Shown piece after piece: positions 4,958 to 8,472 of a stretch of DNA of 8,472 nt. The notes under the pieces are model-generated. The model did not search any database. It had not been told where the DNA came from and saw only the letters and a list, made by a program, of their open reading frames with translations. Made by a program: the position numbers and the translations under genes. How positions within the stretch are numbered: position 1 is the first letter of the stretch; each line of letters begins with the position of its first letter. The DNA lies in assembly GCA_965364735.1 (NCBI GenBank), contig CBDTYW010000166.1, forward strand, positions 1 to 8,472. The letters are read 5' to 3'. This DNA is from CBDTYW01 sp965364735 (GTDB lineage: Bacteria; Actinomycetota; Nitriliruptoria; Nitriliruptorales; Nitriliruptoraceae).

Positions 4958-6550
4958 GTGTCGAGCAGCACCCGCGGCGACGACGCCGAACGCCCGCTGT
5001 TCGCGGTCATGACCCGACTGCACGCGGTGATGGTCCGTCACCGTGACGAGATGAACGCGCTCAACGTCTTCCCGGTCCCGGACGGTGACACCGGCAGCAA
5101 CTTGGCGGGGACGATGTCGGCGACGTGCGCCGCGCTCGCGTCCGCGTCGCCGGCGGACGCCGAGGATCTGGTGGCCACCGCGATCGACGGGGCGGTGCGC
5201 GGCGCCCGCGGCAACTCCGGCGTCATCTTCAGCCAGGTGATCCGCGGCTGGCTCGACGCGTGGGGACTGACCGTCAGCGACGGGGGGCTCCCGACCAGCG
5301 AGCAGCTCGTCTCGGGGAGCCGAGCCGCAGCCGGGCTCGCTCGCGCGGCCGTCCAGACCCCGGTCGAAGGCACGATCCTCTCCGTGCTCGACGCGGTCGC
5401 CGCGGTGCCGGCCGTCGAGGACGTGACGAAGCTCGCGCAGGACCATCTCGCCGCCGCCGAGGCTGCGCTGGCCAGGACCCCTGAGCAGCTCCCGGTCCTT
5501 GCCGCTGCTGGTGTCGTGGACGCCGGTGGCCGCGGCGTGGTCGTCGCCCTCGCAGCGTTGCGTCGGTGGATCTGCGACGAGCCCGAGCCCGAGGGGTCGG
5601 TCCCGGTCCTCGTGAGGGCGCGTGAGGTCACCACCTGGGACGACGCACGTCCGCCCGACGGCCGCTACGAGGTCATGTTCCTCATCGACGCGGACGACGC
5701 GGCTGCGGGGACGCTGCGGGACGACCTCGGTGCGATCGGGACCTCAGTGGTCGTCGTGGGCACGGGCACGGTCGTGACCGCCCACGTCCACACCGACGAG
5801 ATCGGCGCGGCCGTGCAGGTCGGGCTGCGGCACGGCCGTCCCACCGATCTGCGGGTGACCGACCTGCGCGACCAGCCGTGCGACGGCGGTGACGCGGATG
5901 CGACGTCCGTCGTCGCGGTGCTCCCCTCGGGGCGGCTCGGCGACGTGGGCCGCGGTGCAGGCGCCGTCGTCGTTGACGGCGAGGCCGGCGATCTGCCGTC
6001 CGTCGAGGACCTGCTGACGGCTGCGGGGACCGGCCCCGGTCGGACCCTCGTCCTCCCGGGCCACCGCAACGTCGTCCCGACCGCCTTCGCGGCGGCGAGC
6101 CTCGGGGGCGACGACCGGCTCGTCGTGATCGAGGAGGCCGACTCCGTCCCGGCCGTGCTCGCGGTCCTCGCCGTGGTCGACAGCCAGGCGTTCACGTCCG
6201 AGGACATCGCCCGGCTGCGCGACGTGGCCAGGGCGAGTCGCTCGGCGGAGGTCGTGGCGGCGGTACGGGACGCCGAGACGCCGATCGGCCCGGTCCTCGC
6301 CGGCGCGATGCTCGTCGTGGTCCGGGGAGAGGTCGTGGGGGTGCACGACGACGCGGTCGACGCGGTCGTCGACGCCGTGGGGCGCATCGTCGACGGACAC
6401 GAGCTGGTCACGATCGTCGCCGGCGCGGACGCCCCGAGCGCGGAACGGCTCCGCGTCGCTGCGGCCCTCGAGGCCTCCGAGCATGACGTCGAGGTCGAGC
6501 TCATCGAGGGCGGGCAGCGTCCCGTGCGCTACTTCGTCGGTGCCGAGTGA
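4958..6550 (+). CDS. DAK2 domain protein, FakA/YloV-like fatty acid kinase
   Basis: A 530-residue protein matching the architecture of FakA, the ATP-binding subunit that phosphorylates fatty acids held by a FakB (DegV) partner. The N-terminal DhaL/DAK2 domain contains NVFPVPDGDTGSN (36-48), whose D42 and D44 bind Mg-ATP, GARGNSGVIFSQ (82-93), PVEGTI (135-140) and VVDAGGRGVVVAL (186-198). A middle domain has YEVMFLID (237-244) and AHVHTD (275-280); the C-terminal DegV-like domain has LVLPGHRNVV (364-373) and ends in IEGGQRPVRYFVGAE, like the GGQPVYYY end of FakA. An ATG at 4889 is in frame but overlaps a -10-like TAGGAT and adds 23 unconserved residues. GTG 4958, with AAGGCGG in front, is preferred. 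No fakB is in the window. Activity on fatty acids is inferred from homology only. Confidence 0.88.
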   Translation: MSSSTRGDDAERPLFAVMTRLHAVMVRHRDEMNALNVFPVPDGDTGSNLAGTMSATCAALASASPADAEDLVATAIDGAVRGARGNSGVIFSQVIRGWLDAWGLTVSDGGLPTSEQLVSGSRAAAGLARAAVQTPVEGTILSVLDAVAAVPAVEDVTKLAQDHLAAAEAALARTPEQLPVLAAAGVVDAGGRGVVVALAALRRWICDEPEPEGSVPVLVRAREVTTWDDARPPDGRYEVMFLIDADDAAAGTLRDDLGAIGTSVVVVGTGTVVTAHVHTDEIGAAVQVGLRHGRPTDLRVTDLRDQPCDGGDADATSVVAVLPSGRLGDVGRGAGAVVVDGEAGDLPSVEDLLTAAGTGPGRTLVLPGHRNVVPTAFAAASLGGDDRLVVIEEADSVPAVLAVLAVVDSQAFTSEDIARLRDVARASRSAEVVAAVRDAETPIGPVLAGAMLVVVRGEVVGVHDDAVDAVVDAVGRIVDGHELVTIVAGADAPSAERLRVAAALEASEHDVEVELIEGGQRPVRYFVGAE

Positions 6551-8472
6551 GCGCCCCGCTGCGGCTCGAGGACGCGGTCACCGCTGTCGAGGGCGTGGGC
6601 CGTCGGGCTGCCGACGAGCTGAAGTCCTCGCTGCAGATCGAGACCGTGCGTGACCTCCTCGAGCACGTGCCTCGCGCCTACGAGGAGCATGGCCAGCTGA
6701 CGGATCTGCTCCAGGCTCGGACGGGGGAGAAGGTGACCCTGATCGGGCGCATCGGGCCGTGGTCGCAGGCGGGCGGGCGTGGCCGCGTCAAGCGGACGTC
6801 GGCGCGGGTCACTGACCGGTCCGGCCGGATCTTCGAGGTCACGTTCTTCAACCAGCCGTGGCAGGCCCAGCGGCACCCCGCCGGGACGGTCGCCGCGTTC
6901 TCGGGTGAGCTCAAGCGGTTCAACCAGGCGCTGCAGATGGCGAACCCGCAGATCGCGGCGCAGTCCTCGCTCGACGTCGAGGCACCGACGTTCTCCAACG
7001 ACGGGCTCCAGCCGGTCTACCCCGCGACGGAGTCCGTCCCGACCGGCCGCCTGGCGAAGTACGTCCACGCGGCGATCCGTGACCTCGTCCCGGTCGTCGA
7101 CCACCTCGGCGAGGAGCTGCGCGCAGCCCACGACCTCCGCGATCTGCACTCCACCTTCACCGCCATCCACCAGCCACGGGACCGCGACGAGGTCGCCGCC
7201 GCACGCCGCCGGCTCACCTTCGACGAGCTCTTCATCCTCCAGGTCGGGCTGCAGCTGCGCCGCCACCGCCTCGAGGTCACCTCACGGGGCAAGCCGAGCC
7301 CGCCCGTCGCCGCCGGCCTGGCGGACCGCTTCCTCGCTGCGCTGCCGTTCATGCCGACGAAGGCGCAGAGCAAGGCCTTCTCCGAGGTCGGGGAGGACCT
7401 CGCGGCAGCCCGGCCGATGCACCGGCTGCTCCAGGGCGACGTCGGTGCCGGCAAGACCCTCGTCGCCGCGTGGGCGATGCTGCAGGTCGTCGACGCCGGC
7501 CGCCAGGCGGCCCTGATGGTCCCGACGGAGGTCCTTGCCGAGCAGCATCTGCGCACCTTGGTCGATCTGCTGACACCGCTCGGCGTGAACTTCCTCGACG
7601 GGCCACGGGTGGAGCTCCTGACCGGCTCCTCGACGACGTCGCACCGTCGGCGGGTCCTGTCCGAGCTCCTCGTCGGCACGACCAACATCGTCGTCGGTAC
7701 CCACGCCCTGCTCGAGGAGGGCGTCCGGTTCGCCGATCTCGGCCTCGTGGTCGTCGACGAGCAGCACCGCTTCGGCGTCGAGCAGCGGGTGACGCTGAAG
7801 GACAAGGGCGCGGATGACGGCGACGAGGACGCGCTTCCGGTCCTGCCCGACGTGCTCGTCATGACGGCCACGCCGATCCCGCGCTCGCTCGCCCTGACCC
7901 TGTACGGCGACCTCGACGTCACCGTCCTCGACGAGCTGCCGGCGGGGCGTCAGCCGATCGTCACGCAGCTCATCACGCCCGACCAGGCGGGGCGGCGCGA
8001 GAAGCTCGAGCAGTTCATCGAGGACGAGGCGCTCGCGGGGCGTCAGACCTACGTCGTCTGTCCGCTCGTCGAGCCGTCCGACGAGCTCGAGGGCGTCCGA
8101 TCCGCGGTCGAGGAGCACGAGCGGCTGACCGCGCGGTACCCGACCCTGCAGGTCGGCCTCGTCCACGGACGGCTGCGCCCCGCCGACAAGGAGGCCGCCA
8201 TGCAGGCCTTCCGCGACGGCGAGACGCACATCCTCGTCTCCACGACCGTCATCGAGGTCGGCGTCGACGTCCCGAACGCCACCATCATGGTGATCGAGGA
8301 CGCGAACCGGTTCGGCATCAGCCAGCTGCACCAGCTCCGTGGCCGCGTCGGCCGTGGATCGGCACGTTCCTACTGCGTGCTGTTCACCGACCTGACGCCG
8401 GCCGCATCCGAGGGCGGAGGGAACGGGCTGGAGCGGCTCGAGGCCGTGGCGGCCACGACCGACGGGTTCAGG
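6547..8472 (+). CDS. recG: ATP-dependent DNA helicase RecG, 3' partial
   Basis: A superfamily 2 DNA translocase that remodels stalled forks and branch-migrates Holliday junctions. The GTG start overlaps the TGA of the DAK2 gene in GTGA, a sign of translational coupling; the local ribosome site is weak. The first 642 codons are in the window, with no stop before the right edge, so roughly the last 80-100 residues are missing. An N-terminal helical segment and an OB-fold wedge domain (about 60-145) precede the motor: Walker A GDVGAGKT (297-304), motif Ia region VPTEVLAEQH, DEQH box (404-407) in VVVDEQHRFGVEQR, motif III TATPIPRS (440-447), the helicase C-terminal block STTVIEVGVDVPNAT, and motif VI QLHQLRGRVGRG (593-604). 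A short acidic insert (GADDGDED, 421-428) lies between motifs II and III. All motor motifs appear intact. Confidence 0.97.
   Translation, partial: MSAPLRLEDAVTAVEGVGRRAADELKSSLQIETVRDLLEHVPRAYEEHGQLTDLLQARTGEKVTLIGRIGPWSQAGGRGRVKRTSARVTDRSGRIFEVTFFNQPWQAQRHPAGTVAAFSGELKRFNQALQMANPQIAAQSSLDVEAPTFSNDGLQPVYPATESVPTGRLAKYVHAAIRDLVPVVDHLGEELRAAHDLRDLHSTFTAIHQPRDRDEVAAARRRLTFDELFILQVGLQLRRHRLEVTSRGKPSPPVAAGLADRFLAALPFMPTKAQSKAFSEVGEDLAAARPMHRLLQGDVGAGKTLVAAWAMLQVVDAGRQAALMVPTEVLAEQHLRTLVDLLTPLGVNFLDGPRVELLTGSSTTSHRRRVLSELLVGTTNIVVGTHALLEEGVRFADLGLVVVDEQHRFGVEQRVTLKDKGADDGDEDALPVLPDVLVMTATPIPRSLALTLYGDLDVTVLDELPAGRQPIVTQLITPDQAGRREKLEQFIEDEALAGRQTYVVCPLVEPSDELEGVRSAVEEHERLTARYPTLQVGLVHGRLRPADKEAAMQAFRDGETHILVSTTVIEVGVDVPNATIMVIEDANRFGISQLHQLRGRVGRGSARSYCVLFTDLTPAASEGGGNGLERLEAVAATTDGFR

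Noticed and set aside
3495..5012. A 505-codon + strand open frame across corA and the start of the DAK2 gene
   Set aside because: It is antisense to corA, which has clear membrane segments and signature, and its translation has low-complexity D/E/R/V/H composition without any family match.
7804..7836. Acidic insert between RecG motifs II and III as a novel domain
   Set aside because: It is only about 10 residues and lies in a loop that varies in length among RecG proteins; the flanking motifs are intact.

Overview
The window is a high-GC stretch of chromosome with many GTG starts, strong third-position GC and mostly ordinary housekeeping genes. Gene content and style point to a high-GC actinomycetote: an orphan AbiEi/DUF559 protein, an MFE-2-like SDR, Ddl, a stand-alone Lrp/AsnC ligand-binding protein, CorA, a FakA-like DAK2 protein and RecG. 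I cannot name a genus.

Layout from left to right. (1) The 3' part of a + strand gene for a winged-helix/DUF559 endonuclease-like protein runs to 797; its true start lies outside the window. (2) An intergenic stretch (798-1213) holds a 103-bp tandem repeat, about 3.4 copies, with nested inverted repeats, followed by a perfect 16-bp-stem terminator hairpin. (3) A minus-strand SDR (2134-1214) resembles the (3R)-hydroxyacyl-CoA dehydrogenase domain of multifunctional enzyme type 2. (4) Divergent from it is ddl, D-alanine:D-alanine ligase (2237-3337). (5) Converging on ddl is a minus-strand pair: corA (4838-3636), then an 81-residue Lrp/AsnC-type ligand-binding (RAM) protein (3601-3356). (6) Divergent from corA, a FakA/YloV-like DAK2 protein (4958-6550) overlaps recG by 4 nt; recG runs off the right edge after 642 codons.

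The genes are connected more by arrangement than by one pathway: peptidoglycan precursor synthesis (ddl), divalent cation transport (corA), probable fatty acid phosphorylation (FakA-like), recombination and fork rescue (recG) and acyl-CoA metabolism (SDR). I do not see a complete new multi-gene system. The least explained element is the 103-bp array beside the orphan AbiEi/DUF559 gene. The most unusual protein features are the GTN replacement of the CorA GMN signature and the roughly 80-residue C-terminal tail on the same protein.
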